24,123 nucleotides of DNA from an uncultured Mycoplasmatota bacterium (GCA_900549325.1 UROI01000020.1:1-24123), one strand, 5' to 3'. Shown: positions 15,419-24,055, numbered from the stretch's first letter. The notes: generated by a model from the letters alone, not told the origin. Translations and numbers: made by a program.

Positions 15419-16267
15419 TTAATTTTCTTTTTTAAATAATGCTTCTACGATTAAATCTTTTGAATGTAAATTATTATTTTTTCCTAATAATAAATTTTCA
15501 TAAAATTTAATTAAAAAGCTATTATCTTGTTTTATATTTAAATAATTATTAAAATAATTACTTCTTACTAATGCATTTCTATAATACACTGATTTTTCTT
15601 TGAACATAGTGTTATCTACATCATATCCAAGTGACATTAAATACTTCTCTATAAATAATGCTGTAGTTCTAGTATTTCCTTCTCTAAACGGATGTATTTG
15701 CCATATACTTGAAGAAAAATTAGTTATATTATTAATTACATCAACAATATTCATTTCATTATATTTTTTATTTTTCTCCAATGATATATCATAATCTAAT
15801 GATTGCTCTAATAGTTTGCAATCACCATAAGCAACTGAATCATTATTTAAAATTCTTTCGTGTTTAGAAAAATTTACTTTTCTAAATTTTCCTGCAAATT
15901 CATAAACATCCTTGAATAAATATTCATGAATATATTTTATGTAGTCTACAGATAATTCAAAAGTATTTTCTTCTAATAATTGAACTATTCTAGTAGAAAC
16001 AAGATCACATTCAAATTCATCTTGAATTGTTTTATCTGATTTATCTTTTTCTAAATAATACTGTCTTAACTCATGTTCTACTTCATAAATTGTTTTTTCA
16101 CCTGTTACATTTTCTTGTAACAGTTTTTCTAAATACTTAGATGGCTTTAAGTTATCAACTTCTTGAAGCCCAATAGCCATATCCCACTCTTGTTGTTTTA
16201 CATAGTTTTTTGGTGTTTCTGTTTCAATATAATAATTTATACTTGAATCTAATTCTCTCTCAGACAT
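15419..16267 (-). CDS. Fic-domain protein with N-terminal VbhA-like antitoxin region
   Basis: A probable AMP-transferase acting on a cytoplasmic protein. The Fic motif HPFREGNTR (192-200) is complete, with catalytic H192 and the anion-binding GN. Residues about 28-75 resemble the VbhA antitoxin: a helix ending in NLKP, then GEKTIYEVEHELRQYY, similar to the GExTxxE helix of VbhA. So toxin and antitoxin are apparently fused. The inhibitory motif [S/T]xxxE[G/N] would fall at residues 34-39, which read LQEVDN: Ser is Leu and Glu is Asp. Inhibition may therefore be weaker or the alignment shifted. The start at ATG 16267 follows GGAGGTGCTAAG. It has its own promoter. No separate antitoxin gene lies beside it. 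Confidence 0.87.
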   Translation of the reverse strand: MSERELDSSINYYIETETPKNYVKQQEWDMAIGLQEVDNLKPSKYLEKLLQENVTGEKTIYEVEHELRQYYLEKDKSDKTIQDEFECDLVSTRIVQLLEENTFELSVDYIKYIHEYLFKDVYEFAGKFRKVNFSKHERILNNDSVAYGDCKLLEQSLDYDISLEKNKKYNEMNIVDVINNITNFSSSIWQIHPFREGNTRTTALFIEKYLMSLGYDVDNTMFKEKSVYYRNALVRSNYFNNYLNIKQDNSFLIKFYENLLLGKNNNLHSKDLIVEALFKKEN

Positions 16268-16288
16268 CTTAGCACCTCCATTAATAAA

Positions 16289-16317
16289 ATTATAACATAA
16301 AAGCTCCTTCTTGTCAG
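16289..16317 (-). promoter_or_regulatory. Sigma-A promoter of the Fic gene
   Basis: Minus-strand CTGACA (16312-16317) and TATAAT (16289-16294) are 17 bases apart, and the -10 ends 22 bases before the ATG. Confidence 0.8.
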
Positions 16318-16610
16318 TATTACACAAATAAAAATGCTAGAATTGTTGAAGTTCCAGCCTTTAATAATTCCTATTTATCAAGGTGATTATATCATAAGTT
16401 AGCAATATGATTATAATACATATTATGAATTTTGTTCTAACAAGTTTTCTAACAGCCCATTGGTCATTTTTTATTATCACCCTTCTATTGTACTTGTAAT
16501 ACATATCTAATAAAAACTTAAACATGTAACAATAAAATTGCCAAATTAATGTTAAAAAGCCATTCTGACAAATTAGATTTATTCTCCATATTCATTTTCT
16601 ATGCCTATAT
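16318..16610. other. Non-coding stretch, nothing recognised
   Basis: AT-rich. On the minus strand there are only very short frames: one of 23 codons from ATG near 16594, and one of 13 codons after AGAAGGGTGATA near 16470. No tRNA, terminator or insertion-sequence end is clear. Confidence 0.4.
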
Positions 16611-16726
16611 TATACCCCATAAATGCTTCATAACATAGACCTTAGGCTATGTTATGCCTCTTAAGACTACAGGCTTAAGAGGATATATACAAAAAGCGAT
16701 AGGTCTCTCGACCTATCTTCAGGGGG
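16611..16726. repeat. Hairpin repeat, copy D (full 116 bp)
   Basis: A direct repeat of copy C (7654-7769), with 113 of 116 positions identical. Hairpins lie at 16629-16656, 16657-16682 and 16698-16717. In the third, the one stem difference from copy C turns a G-U pair into G-C, so pairing is kept. The end sequences CCCC (16615-16618) and GGGGG (16722-16726) can pair to close the unit. It lies about 135 bases downstream of the recG stop. Confidence 0.9.
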
Positions 16727-16738
16727 TTTTGGTTATAT

Positions 16739-16783
16739 CACACCTACATTTTATTTCGTAGCGTGTGGTCATATCTCTATGAC
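16739..16783 (-). other. Two extra hairpins beside copy D, in the recG 3' region
   Basis: CACAC plus CTAC (16739-16747) pairs with GTAG and GTGTG (16758-16767, one bulged base). Immediately next, GTCATA pairs with TATGAC (16768-16783) around a loop that reads GAGA on the minus strand. The last resembles the third hairpin of the repeat, which has the same GAGA loop. No T-run follows, so they are not ordinary terminators. Confidence 0.55.
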
Positions 16784-16860
16784 ATATTAATCATAATATA
16801 TTTTTTAATAAATTACAATACTTTTTTGAAAATTTATTTAAAATATTTTTCATATACCAA

Positions 16861-18867
16861 TTAATCTAGGTCCTCAATCTTTCTTAATTCATTAAGTATA
16901 GGCTCATATTCCGGATTAGATTCAAAAGTAAATAATATATTAATAAACTCTTCAGCATCCTCTTTAGCCTTTAATAACATCTTAAAATCCCTTCTAATGT
17001 TAGCCATCTTAAGTACCATTTCACCACTTTGTTTAATACCAAATAAATCTCCTTCTCCTCTATTCTGAAAATCATATTCACTAATTTCAAAACCATCAGA
17101 AGTCTTTTCCAAAAGACGAAGTCTCTCTTCAGATTCCTTAGCCACTAAAACACAATAACTTTGAATATCACCTCTTCCTACTCTACCTCTTAATTGATGT
17201 AATGTAGATAAACCAAACATATTAGCATTAAATATAACTATCATTGAAGCATTAGGTACATTAACACCAACTTCAATAACTGTCGTAGATATTAATATAT
17301 TAATCTTATTATTTTCAAAGTCATTCATTACTTTATTTTTCTCTTTATTATCAAGTTTACCATGAATAATACCAATCTTACTTATCTTACCAAAGGCCTT
17401 ATTCATCTTCTCTTCTAAATCTTTAACCGACTCTAAGTTCTCTTCATCACCCTCAATCATCGGAGCCACTACATATATCTGATGATTATTATCAAGTTCT
17501 CTCTTCATCATTTCTAATACTTCAGTAATATCCTTTTCTTTCCTAAAGTATGTAATAACTTCTTTTCTACCCATAGGTTTAGTTTTAATTGAAGATACAT
17601 CAGTATCACCATATATAGTTAAAGCATAACTTCTAGGAATAGGAGTAGCACTCATAGAAAGTACATCAGGACTAATACCCTTTCCTTTAAAAGAATTTCT
17701 CTGATTTACACCAAAACGATGTTGTTCATCAGTTATCACAAGACCTAGTTTCTTAAATTTAACCTTATCTTGAATTAGAGCTTGCGTACCAATAATTAAA
17801 TCAATTTTACCAAGTTCTAGATTATCATATATTTCTTTCTTATCTTTAGCACTAATACTAGAAGTAAGAAGAGCTATTTTAAGTTTATACTTACTAAATA
17901 TTTTAAGAGCATCTTCATAGTGCTGACCCGCTAATATCTCCGTAGGAGCCATTAAAGCAGACTGATACTTAGATAAATAATTAGCATATATTGCAGTAAA
18001 AGCCACAATTGTTTTACCAGAACCAACGTCACCTTGAAGAAGTCTATTCATTCTCTTCTTAGCTTCTAAATCCTTAAGTATCTCTTTAATACTACTACTT
18101 TGGTCTAAAGTTAATTTATATGGTAAATTATCAATAAACTTATTAATCTTATCATAATCAAGTACTCTTTCTATCGCAGTATCATCAGATTCTATCTTTT
18201 GTTTTAGATATCTAATCTTTAACATATACATAAATAACTCTTCATATTTAATTCTTTGTCTTGCCTTCTTTAAAGTAACAATATCTTCAGGTATATGAAC
18301 ATTATATATAGCAGCCTTCTTAGGGAGTAAATTATATTTATCCTCAAGATATGTCGGTATTAAAGAATCTACATGATATTCCTCATTATTAAGTACATAG
18401 GACACAAACTTAGATATTTGCTTTATAGTTAAACCTTCCGTAGTATAATAAATAGGTTCTATCTTAGCCCCAGGAGGTAAAAGACCAAATCTAACATCCG
18501 AAGCCACAATTGTATTCTTAAGTTTATGATATTTACCAATTATAGTTACTTCTTTGCCACACTTTAACTCTTGATGTAAATATACTTTATTATATACTGT
18601 AATGTTTATTATCATTGTCTTAGTATTAATTCTAAATATCAGTTTCTTTAAACTCTTATTAATAAATATAACTGTTGGTTGTCCCTCTACTATACCATCA
18701 ATGATTATCTTGTCACCATCATTTAAAATACTCATATCCGTTCTTTTAATAACATCATACCTATATGGATAATAATATAATAAATCTTCACCATCATTAA
18801 TTTTAAGCTTATTTAATAGTTCTTTAGTTTTAGGACCAACTCCATCAATATTTTCTAACTCTATCAC
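16861..18867 (-). CDS. recG: ATP-dependent DNA helicase RecG
   Basis: The branch-migrating helicase that remodels stalled forks and Holliday junctions. The N-terminal wedge (OB-fold) region occupies about 1-150 and begins with the typical GVGPKTKELL. Helicase motifs follow: Walker A GDVGSGKT (279-286), the DEQH box (380-383) within TDEQHRFGVNQR, motif III MSATPIPRS, and the C-terminal QLRGRVGRG. The length of 668 is normal. The start is GTG at 18867, 9 bases after AGGA, and the N-terminus aligns with other RecG proteins from there. The gene has its own promoter and lies downstream of ileS behind a terminator. Its 3' region carries extra hairpins and repeat copy D. Confidence 0.97.
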   Translation of the reverse strand: MIELENIDGVGPKTKELLNKLKINDGEDLLYYYPYRYDVIKRTDMSILNDGDKIIIDGIVEGQPTVIFINKSLKKLIFRINTKTMIINITVYNKVYLHQELKCGKEVTIIGKYHKLKNTIVASDVRFGLLPPGAKIEPIYYTTEGLTIKQISKFVSYVLNNEEYHVDSLIPTYLEDKYNLLPKKAAIYNVHIPEDIVTLKKARQRIKYEELFMYMLKIRYLKQKIESDDTAIERVLDYDKINKFIDNLPYKLTLDQSSSIKEILKDLEAKKRMNRLLQGDVGSGKTIVAFTAIYANYLSKYQSALMAPTEILAGQHYEDALKIFSKYKLKIALLTSSISAKDKKEIYDNLELGKIDLIIGTQALIQDKVKFKKLGLVITDEQHRFGVNQRNSFKGKGISPDVLSMSATPIPRSYALTIYGDTDVSSIKTKPMGRKEVITYFRKEKDITEVLEMMKRELDNNHQIYVVAPMIEGDEENLESVKDLEEKMNKAFGKISKIGIIHGKLDNKEKNKVMNDFENNKINILISTTVIEVGVNVPNASMIVIFNANMFGLSTLHQLRGRVGRGDIQSYCVLVAKESEERLRLLEKTSDGFEISEYDFQNRGEGDLFGIKQSGEMVLKMANIRRDFKMLLKAKEDAEEFINILFTFESNPEYEPILNELRKIEDLD

Positions 18868-18886
18868 TATATCACATCCTAGTATA

Positions 18887-18914
18887 ATTATAGCAGAATA
18901 AAAAAATTTGTCTA
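18887..18914 (-). promoter_or_regulatory. Sigma-A promoter of recG
   Basis: Minus-strand TAGACA (18909-18914) and TATAAT (18887-18892) are 16 bases apart and about 20 bases before the GTG start. Confidence 0.65.
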
Positions 18915-18947
18915 TAAAGTTAACAAGTAGTTAATACCATAAACTAC

Positions 18948-18991
18948 AAAAAAGACCATTAAAAATTAGTAATTAATCTCTAATAGTCTTT
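18948..18991 (-). terminator. Rho-independent terminator after ileS
   Basis: AAAGACTATTA (18981-18991, minus strand) pairs with TAATGGTCTTT (18951-18961) with one G-U pair, followed by more T. It lies 6 bases past the ileS stop codon. Confidence 0.82.
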
Positions 18992-18996
18992 ATTTA

Positions 18997-21900
18997 TTAT
19001 TTAGTACTTACTTTTTCTAATGCAAAGCCAACTTCATAATCATTAATATTTACTTTATCTTCAATATCATCTTTATCATAAACATTAATAGTCAAAGTCT
19101 CATCTTTAATCATATCTAAGTAATCTTTAATATTCTCTTTATATTCTTCTGTAGCATCAATATACATATTAATTCTATCAGTAATATCAAAATTCATAGT
19201 TTTTCTTAATTGTTGTACTTTAGATATAGTCTCTCTAGCAAGACCTTCATTTTCTAATTCTTTAGTAATTGTAGTATTTAGTATAACAAAGTTATTACCT
19301 ACAACCATTGCCTTAAAGCCTTCTTTACTAGATATTCTAATATCTACCATATCTTTGGTAATATCATAGGCAGTATTATCTATATCCATCTTAATACTTT
19401 CGTTATTTTCTAGCTTATTAATATCTTCATTAGATAGTTCTAATAACTTATCAGAGAATTCTTTAATGTTCTTACCAAATATCTTACCTACTTCCTTAAA
19501 GTTAGGTTTAACCATAAAGTTCATATAAGTAGATAAATCGTCAGTATAAATAACTTCTTTAACATTAAGTTCTTCTTTAATTAGACTAGTAAGTTCTCCA
19601 ATTACTTGTTCTTTCTTCTTATCAAGTAGAATTTCACTAATAGGCTGTCTTACTTTTATCTTAGATTCCTCACGGACATTTCTACCTATACTAATTAAAT
19701 CTCTTACTAAGTCCATCTTTTCTTCAAGTTTTAAGTCAATTAACTCTTCATTACATACTGGGAAATCACTTAAATGAACAGAAGTATTACCAGTCAAATT
19801 AGTATATATCTCTTCAGCAGTATAACTTGCTATTGGTGCAATTAACTTAGATAATCCAAGAAGTACTTCATAAGTAGTCATATATACACTCTTCTTTGAA
19901 GTAGTCATTAAATTGTCCCAGAATCTATCTCTATTTCTTCTAATATACCAGTTAGACAAATCAATTGAAGTAAAATCAGTAATTAATTTAACTACTTTAT
20001 TTAAATCATATTCATCATAAGAATCAGTTACATCTTTAACAAGTTTATTATACTTAGATAATAACCACTTATCGATATCTTCTCTATCTTTATATTCTAC
20101 TCTGCAAGTATTAATATCAGTTATCTTATCAGCATTAGCGTATATTGCAAAGAAATTATAACTATTACGAAGTGGATTAAAGAACTTAGAGTGAACCTCT
20201 TTTAATCCTTCAACATCAAACTTTAAAGGAGTCCATACTGGGGAAGCATATAACATATACCATCTAACAGTATCTGCACCATATTCTTCCATAATCTTAA
20301 TAGGATCTATTATATTACCAGTAGACTTACTCATCTTCTTACCATTGCTATCTAGTACCATATCGTTTACTACAACATTCTTAAAACTAGATACTCCAGA
20401 TACTATTGTAGATATACAAATAAGTGAATTAAACCAGCCTCTTGTCTGATCGACACCTTCGGCGATAAAATCTGCGGGGAACTGGCTTTCAAATAACTCT
20501 TTATTCTCAAATGGATAATGGAACTGAGCGTAAGGCATAGCACCAGAATCAAACCAAACATCCATAACATCAGTTACTCTATCCATAGTACTATTACATT
20601 TAGGACATTTAATATGTACTTCATCAATATATGGTCTATGAAGTTCCATATTCTTAATATCTATGTCCCCTATCTTCATATCATCAAGTTCTTGTATACT
20701 ACCAATTACATGCTTTTCACCACATGAAGAACATATCCATATAGGCATAGGACATCCCCAGTATCTATTTCTAGATATACCCCAGTCTACCATATTCTCA
20801 AGCCAGTTATTAAATCTCTTTGTACCAACATAATCAGGATGCCAACTAACAGTCTTATTAGCTTCAAGTATTTTATCTTTATACTCAGTAGTTCTAATAT
20901 ACCAAGCTGGTTTAGAATAATATATAAGCAGACTATGGCATCTCCAGCAGTGAGGATAGTCATGGGTAAGTTTAATCTTCTTAAATAACTTATCATTTTC
21001 TTTAAGCCACTTAATAATCTCTATCTCAAGATCTTTATCAGTAACTAAAGTACCTTCCCAAGGACCAGTAGTATAGCAGCCGTCTTTTCCTACTGGATTA
21101 ACAAAACCAATACCATTTTCTCTACATACTCTATTATCATCTTCACCATAAGCAGGAGCAATATGTACAATACCAGTACCATCTTCACTAGTAACATAAG
21201 AGTCTGCAAGTACTTCAAAGCATTTACCCTCCACTTCTACAAATGGCATTAATTGTTCATACTTAGTGCCTACTAAATCAGTACCTTTGTATGTTTCAAG
21301 TACTTCATAGTCATCTCCTAGAACCTTATTAGCAAGACTTTTAGCCACGATAAATTTATATCCCATTGAAGATACTTTAACATACTCTAAATCTGGATTA
21401 ACACAAAGTGCAACATTAGCCATAAGAGTCCAAGGAGTAGTAGTCCATACTAAGAAGTAAGTATCACTATCTTTTATCTTAAATGGTACAATAACAGTAT
21501 TGACACTATCCTCTTGATATCCTTGTCCTACTTCATTCGCAGATAGTTCAGTACCACATCTAGGACAATAAGGAAGTACTTTATTACCATAATAAATAAG
21601 ACCTTTCTTATCTATTTCCTTAATTAGCCACCATTCGCTTTCGATAAACTCATTACTACAAGTAACATAAGGATGTTTACTATCAATAAACTGTCCCATA
21701 TTATCAGTAAGTAAATTAACTTCATCGATATTTAAAGCCGTAGCATTATTACATTCCCTGCAGAAATTCTCAATACCAAATTTTTCAATATCAGCCTTAG
21801 TCTTAAAACCAAGTTTCTTTTCTACATTAACCTCAATAGGAAGGCCGTGAGTATCAAGTCCTATCTTTCTAAGTACCTTATACCCTTTCATAGTTTTATA

Positions 21901-22110
21901 TTTACAGAAAGAATCTTTAATAGTTTTAGCTAATACATGATGTATACCAGGCTTAGCATTAGCATATATTGGTCCATCATAAAATACCCAAGTTTCATTA
22001 TCTTTTCTATTTTCGATAGTCTTTTCTAGAATATCTTCTTCTTTCCATTTAGCAAGTATCTTACTTTCTACTTCGCTTACCTTTCCTTTTTCTAATTCTT
22101 TAAATTCCAT
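18997..22110 (-). CDS. ileS: Isoleucine-tRNA ligase, type 2 (IleRS2) with swapped GXHH signature
   Basis: Charges tRNA-Ile with isoleucine in the cytoplasm. It is the longer, eukaryote-like IleRS2 form (1037 residues), as shown by FYDGPIYANAKP, a C-terminal extension, and overall similarity to MupA-type enzymes. The KMSKS loop is intact at 592-596. The editing domain has WTTTPWTL (about 222-229) and GTGIVHIAPAYGEDD (about 311-325). CxxC pairs (for example 182/185, 460/463, 502/505) suggest zinc sites. The HIGH motif, normally PHIGH, reads PGIHH at 54-58, so the first and third positions are exchanged (GXHH). Such IleRS2 enzymes are reported to keep activity and to be extremely resistant to mupirocin. 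The ATG follows AGAAGGAGGAATT, behind a T-box leader. It appears to be the only ileS in this window. Confidence 0.96.
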   Translation of the reverse strand: MEFKELEKGKVSEVESKILAKWKEEDILEKTIENRKDNETWVFYDGPIYANAKPGIHHVLAKTIKDSFCKYKTMKGYKVLRKIGLDTHGLPIEVNVEKKLGFKTKADIEKFGIENFCRECNNATALNIDEVNLLTDNMGQFIDSKHPYVTCSNEFIESEWWLIKEIDKKGLIYYGNKVLPYCPRCGTELSANEVGQGYQEDSVNTVIVPFKIKDSDTYFLVWTTTPWTLMANVALCVNPDLEYVKVSSMGYKFIVAKSLANKVLGDDYEVLETYKGTDLVGTKYEQLMPFVEVEGKCFEVLADSYVTSEDGTGIVHIAPAYGEDDNRVCRENGIGFVNPVGKDGCYTTGPWEGTLVTDKDLEIEIIKWLKENDKLFKKIKLTHDYPHCWRCHSLLIYYSKPAWYIRTTEYKDKILEANKTVSWHPDYVGTKRFNNWLENMVDWGISRNRYWGCPMPIWICSSCGEKHVIGSIQELDDMKIGDIDIKNMELHRPYIDEVHIKCPKCNSTMDRVTDVMDVWFDSGAMPYAQFHYPFENKELFESQFPADFIAEGVDQTRGWFNSLICISTIVSGVSSFKNVVVNDMVLDSNGKKMSKSTGNIIDPIKIMEEYGADTVRWYMLYASPVWTPLKFDVEGLKEVHSKFFNPLRNSYNFFAIYANADKITDINTCRVEYKDREDIDKWLLSKYNKLVKDVTDSYDEYDLNKVVKLITDFTSIDLSNWYIRRNRDRFWDNLMTTSKKSVYMTTYEVLLGLSKLIAPIASYTAEEIYTNLTGNTSVHLSDFPVCNEELIDLKLEEKMDLVRDLISIGRNVREESKIKVRQPISEILLDKKKEQVIGELTSLIKEELNVKEVIYTDDLSTYMNFMVKPNFKEVGKIFGKNIKEFSDKLLELSNEDINKLENNESIKMDIDNTAYDITKDMVDIRISSKEGFKAMVVGNNFVILNTTITKELENEGLARETISKVQQLRKTMNFDITDRINMYIDATEEYKENIKDYLDMIKDETLTINVYDKDDIEDKVNINDYEVGFALEKVSTK

Positions 22111-22125
22111 AATTCCTCCTTCTAA

Positions 22126-22331
22126 AGAAAAAACACCACCAGCACAAGGACGAAATACTTCGCGGTACCACCTTGTTTCACTGATAGTGCACTCATATTT
22201 TGATAACGGGTTATTCCCGGTTACTTCTAACTATTCAAAGTAACACATCAAGAGTGATCTATATATTAAGTCTCTTATTAGTTTCCACCAACCACTAACT
22301 CTCTATAAATATCTTAATATATCGTCTCTTT
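22126..22331 (-). promoter_or_regulatory. T-box riboswitch leader of ileS, isoleucine specifier
   Basis: The T-box motif GGTGGTACCGCG lies at 22161-22172. Stem I has a base of AAGAG (22326-22330) with CTCTT, then ATATTAAG pairing with CTTAATAT. The specifier ATC (22256-22258) followed by A lies in the loop between them. GGTGGAAAC near 22280-22288 fits the conserved stem I element. The leader ends with six T at 22128-22133. It would sense uncharged tRNA-Ile and allow ileS transcription. Confidence 0.92.
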
Positions 22332-22350
22332 CTTTTGTTTTTATACATTA

Positions 22351-22379
22351 ATTATATTCAAAATATTATCTATTGTCAA
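22351..22379 (-). promoter_or_regulatory. Sigma-A promoter of the ileS T-box transcript
   Basis: Minus-strand TTGACA (22374-22379) and TATAAT (22351-22356) are 17 bases apart, a full consensus match. The -35 lies inside the last codons of the transglutaminase-like gene. Confidence 0.88.
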
Positions 22380-24003
22380 TCTCTTTTTTTACTTTTTCAT
22401 TTTTTAATAGCTTTAACAATTTTATATTAAGAACATCCCTCTTAATACCAGTAGCAATATCTTTAGATATTACTGTACCAATACCTGAAGTTATATATTC
22501 ATTTAATTTTTCCTCATATTTTAAATAAGATAGTATATCAAACATATCATTTTTTACATTTTCGAGTACTTTAATCTTACAATATCTACTGATAGTAGAT
22601 CTTTTTATATCTAAAATACTAATATCAGTGGTATCAGGAAGATCAAGTCTTGAACTATATTGTTCTAATTTTTTATCTCCGTACATATAATATTCTATTT
22701 TCTTAGTCTTATAAATTAACCTTAAAAAGGTATCAACATCAATATCATTAATATTATATTTACTAAAGACATCTCTATAAATGTTTTCTAGTTTTTTTAT
22801 TTCTTCTTCGCTTAAAAATTCATAAAAGCTTACGCCCTCAATAAATTCGTCATAATGATTATTATTAACTAGTTCAAATAATTGTTTTAGACAGTAACGT
22901 ATTTTAGAAGTTTTTTTTATCATTTCTTCCATATTATTATCGTCACCATAATTACATTCAGCCTCAAGAGATTTAAAATCACTCAATGATAAATTAACTA
23001 CTGAAGAAAAGCCAGAATGAGCTGTTCTTTCCGCTAGAAAAAGAGGTAACAAAAAGTAATTATATTTATCTATATTTTCATGACCATTACTTCTCTTACT
23101 ATCCCATGTCGGATCTAACACATATATTCCATCAATATTATATTTTGCATCCTTTAAATAAATCATACTACGACAGTGTCTATCCCTTTTTGCTTCACAT
23201 ATCATTGATATAACATTAATATCTAAATTTTTAAGCATAGCATTAATAATAGCAACATATCCAACGCAAACTATATAACCAGAATTTAATACATTATCTA
23301 AAGTTCTAGAAATTAAATAACTCTTTCTTTGATCTTCTTTATGATAATAATTATTTTTTACAATATCATATACTAACATTACTCTTTCTAATGGTGATAA
23401 ATTATATTTTTTTATTCTTTTAGTAATATAATTAATTTGACATGAGGTATCATATAAAGTATTAATATCAATAGTACTACCATAGTCTTGATAATGAATA
23501 GCTATCTCTCTACCATTTAATCTATTAAAATCATAGCTATCTAATATCTTCTGATAATTCTCTAAAGAAATATTAACCCCCTCTATAATAGCGGGTACAT
23601 TAATTTTTTCACATAAATATAAAGTATCAAGTAAATTAGAACTATCGCAGTTAAAATGTATCTCTTGGCATTTGTTAATATCTTTTATCAAATTATAAAT
23701 TTTTTTACCATAATTAATGATATATATACATAGCGAAAAAAATATAACACCATTCCTATTAAGCATTTCTATTATTTTATCATAATTATAATTATTAACT
23801 ATTGCTTCATATATATCGTCTAAAAAATAACTTGAAGTACCTAAAGATAGTATACAGGTATTAGCTTTAATACTGTTTAAAACAACCTTTTTTATTCCAT
23901 CTTTAGCAAATAAATCGTTAAAACTACTTGAATAAACTTCTACTGTATCATTAATTTTTTCGACATTAGTTTTTTCAGTACTTTCATATAAATAAAATAT
24001 CAT
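22366..24003 (-). CDS. Transglutaminase-like (papain-fold) protein
   Basis: Function not known. The central part (about 200-310) is a transglutaminase-like domain. With the chosen start, Cys246 lies in GYIVCVGYVAIINAML, His276 in DRHCRSMIYL, and Asp297 in YVLDPTWD, giving the Cys-His-Asp triad in the usual order and spacing. Bacterial members are often cysteine peptidases or transamidases. The N-terminal 200 and C-terminal 230 residues show no recognised domain. The C-terminal part is Lys-rich and helical. There is no signal peptide, so it is probably cytoplasmic. The start at ATG 24003 is preferred because GGGGGATATA precedes it; an ATG at 24015 would contain that sequence. It has its own promoter, and its last codons carry the ileS promoter. 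Confidence 0.78.
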   Translation of the reverse strand: MIFYLYESTEKTNVEKINDTVEVYSSSFNDLFAKDGIKKVVLNSIKANTCILSLGTSSYFLDDIYEAIVNNYNYDKIIEMLNRNGVIFFSLCIYIINYGKKIYNLIKDINKCQEIHFNCDSSNLLDTLYLCEKINVPAIIEGVNISLENYQKILDSYDFNRLNGREIAIHYQDYGSTIDINTLYDTSCQINYITKRIKKYNLSPLERVMLVYDIVKNNYYHKEDQRKSYLISRTLDNVLNSGYIVCVGYVAIINAMLKNLDINVISMICEAKRDRHCRSMIYLKDAKYNIDGIYVLDPTWDSKRSNGHENIDKYNYFLLPLFLAERTAHSGFSSVVNLSLSDFKSLEAECNYGDDNNMEEMIKKTSKIRYCLKQLFELVNNNHYDEFIEGVSFYEFLSEEEIKKLENIYRDVFSKYNINDIDVDTFLRLIYKTKKIEYYMYGDKKLEQYSSRLDLPDTTDISILDIKRSTISRYCKIKVLENVKNDMFDILSYLKYEEKLNEYITSGIGTVISKDIATGIKRDVLNIKLLKLLKNEKVKKEIDNR

Positions 24004-24026
24004 TATATCCCCCATTAGTTGCCAAT

Positions 24027-24055
24027 ATAATATCAGAAATACTATAAAAAGTCAA
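24027..24055 (-). promoter_or_regulatory. Sigma-A promoter of the transglutaminase-like gene
   Basis: Minus-strand TTGACT (24050-24055) and TATTAT (24027-24032) are 17 bases apart, with a TG just before the -10 (extended -10). Confidence 0.78.

Noticed and set aside
16268..16610. tRNA or small gene between Fic and copy D
   Set aside because: No cloverleaf with TTCRA or acceptor pairing was found; the frames are 23 codons or shorter.
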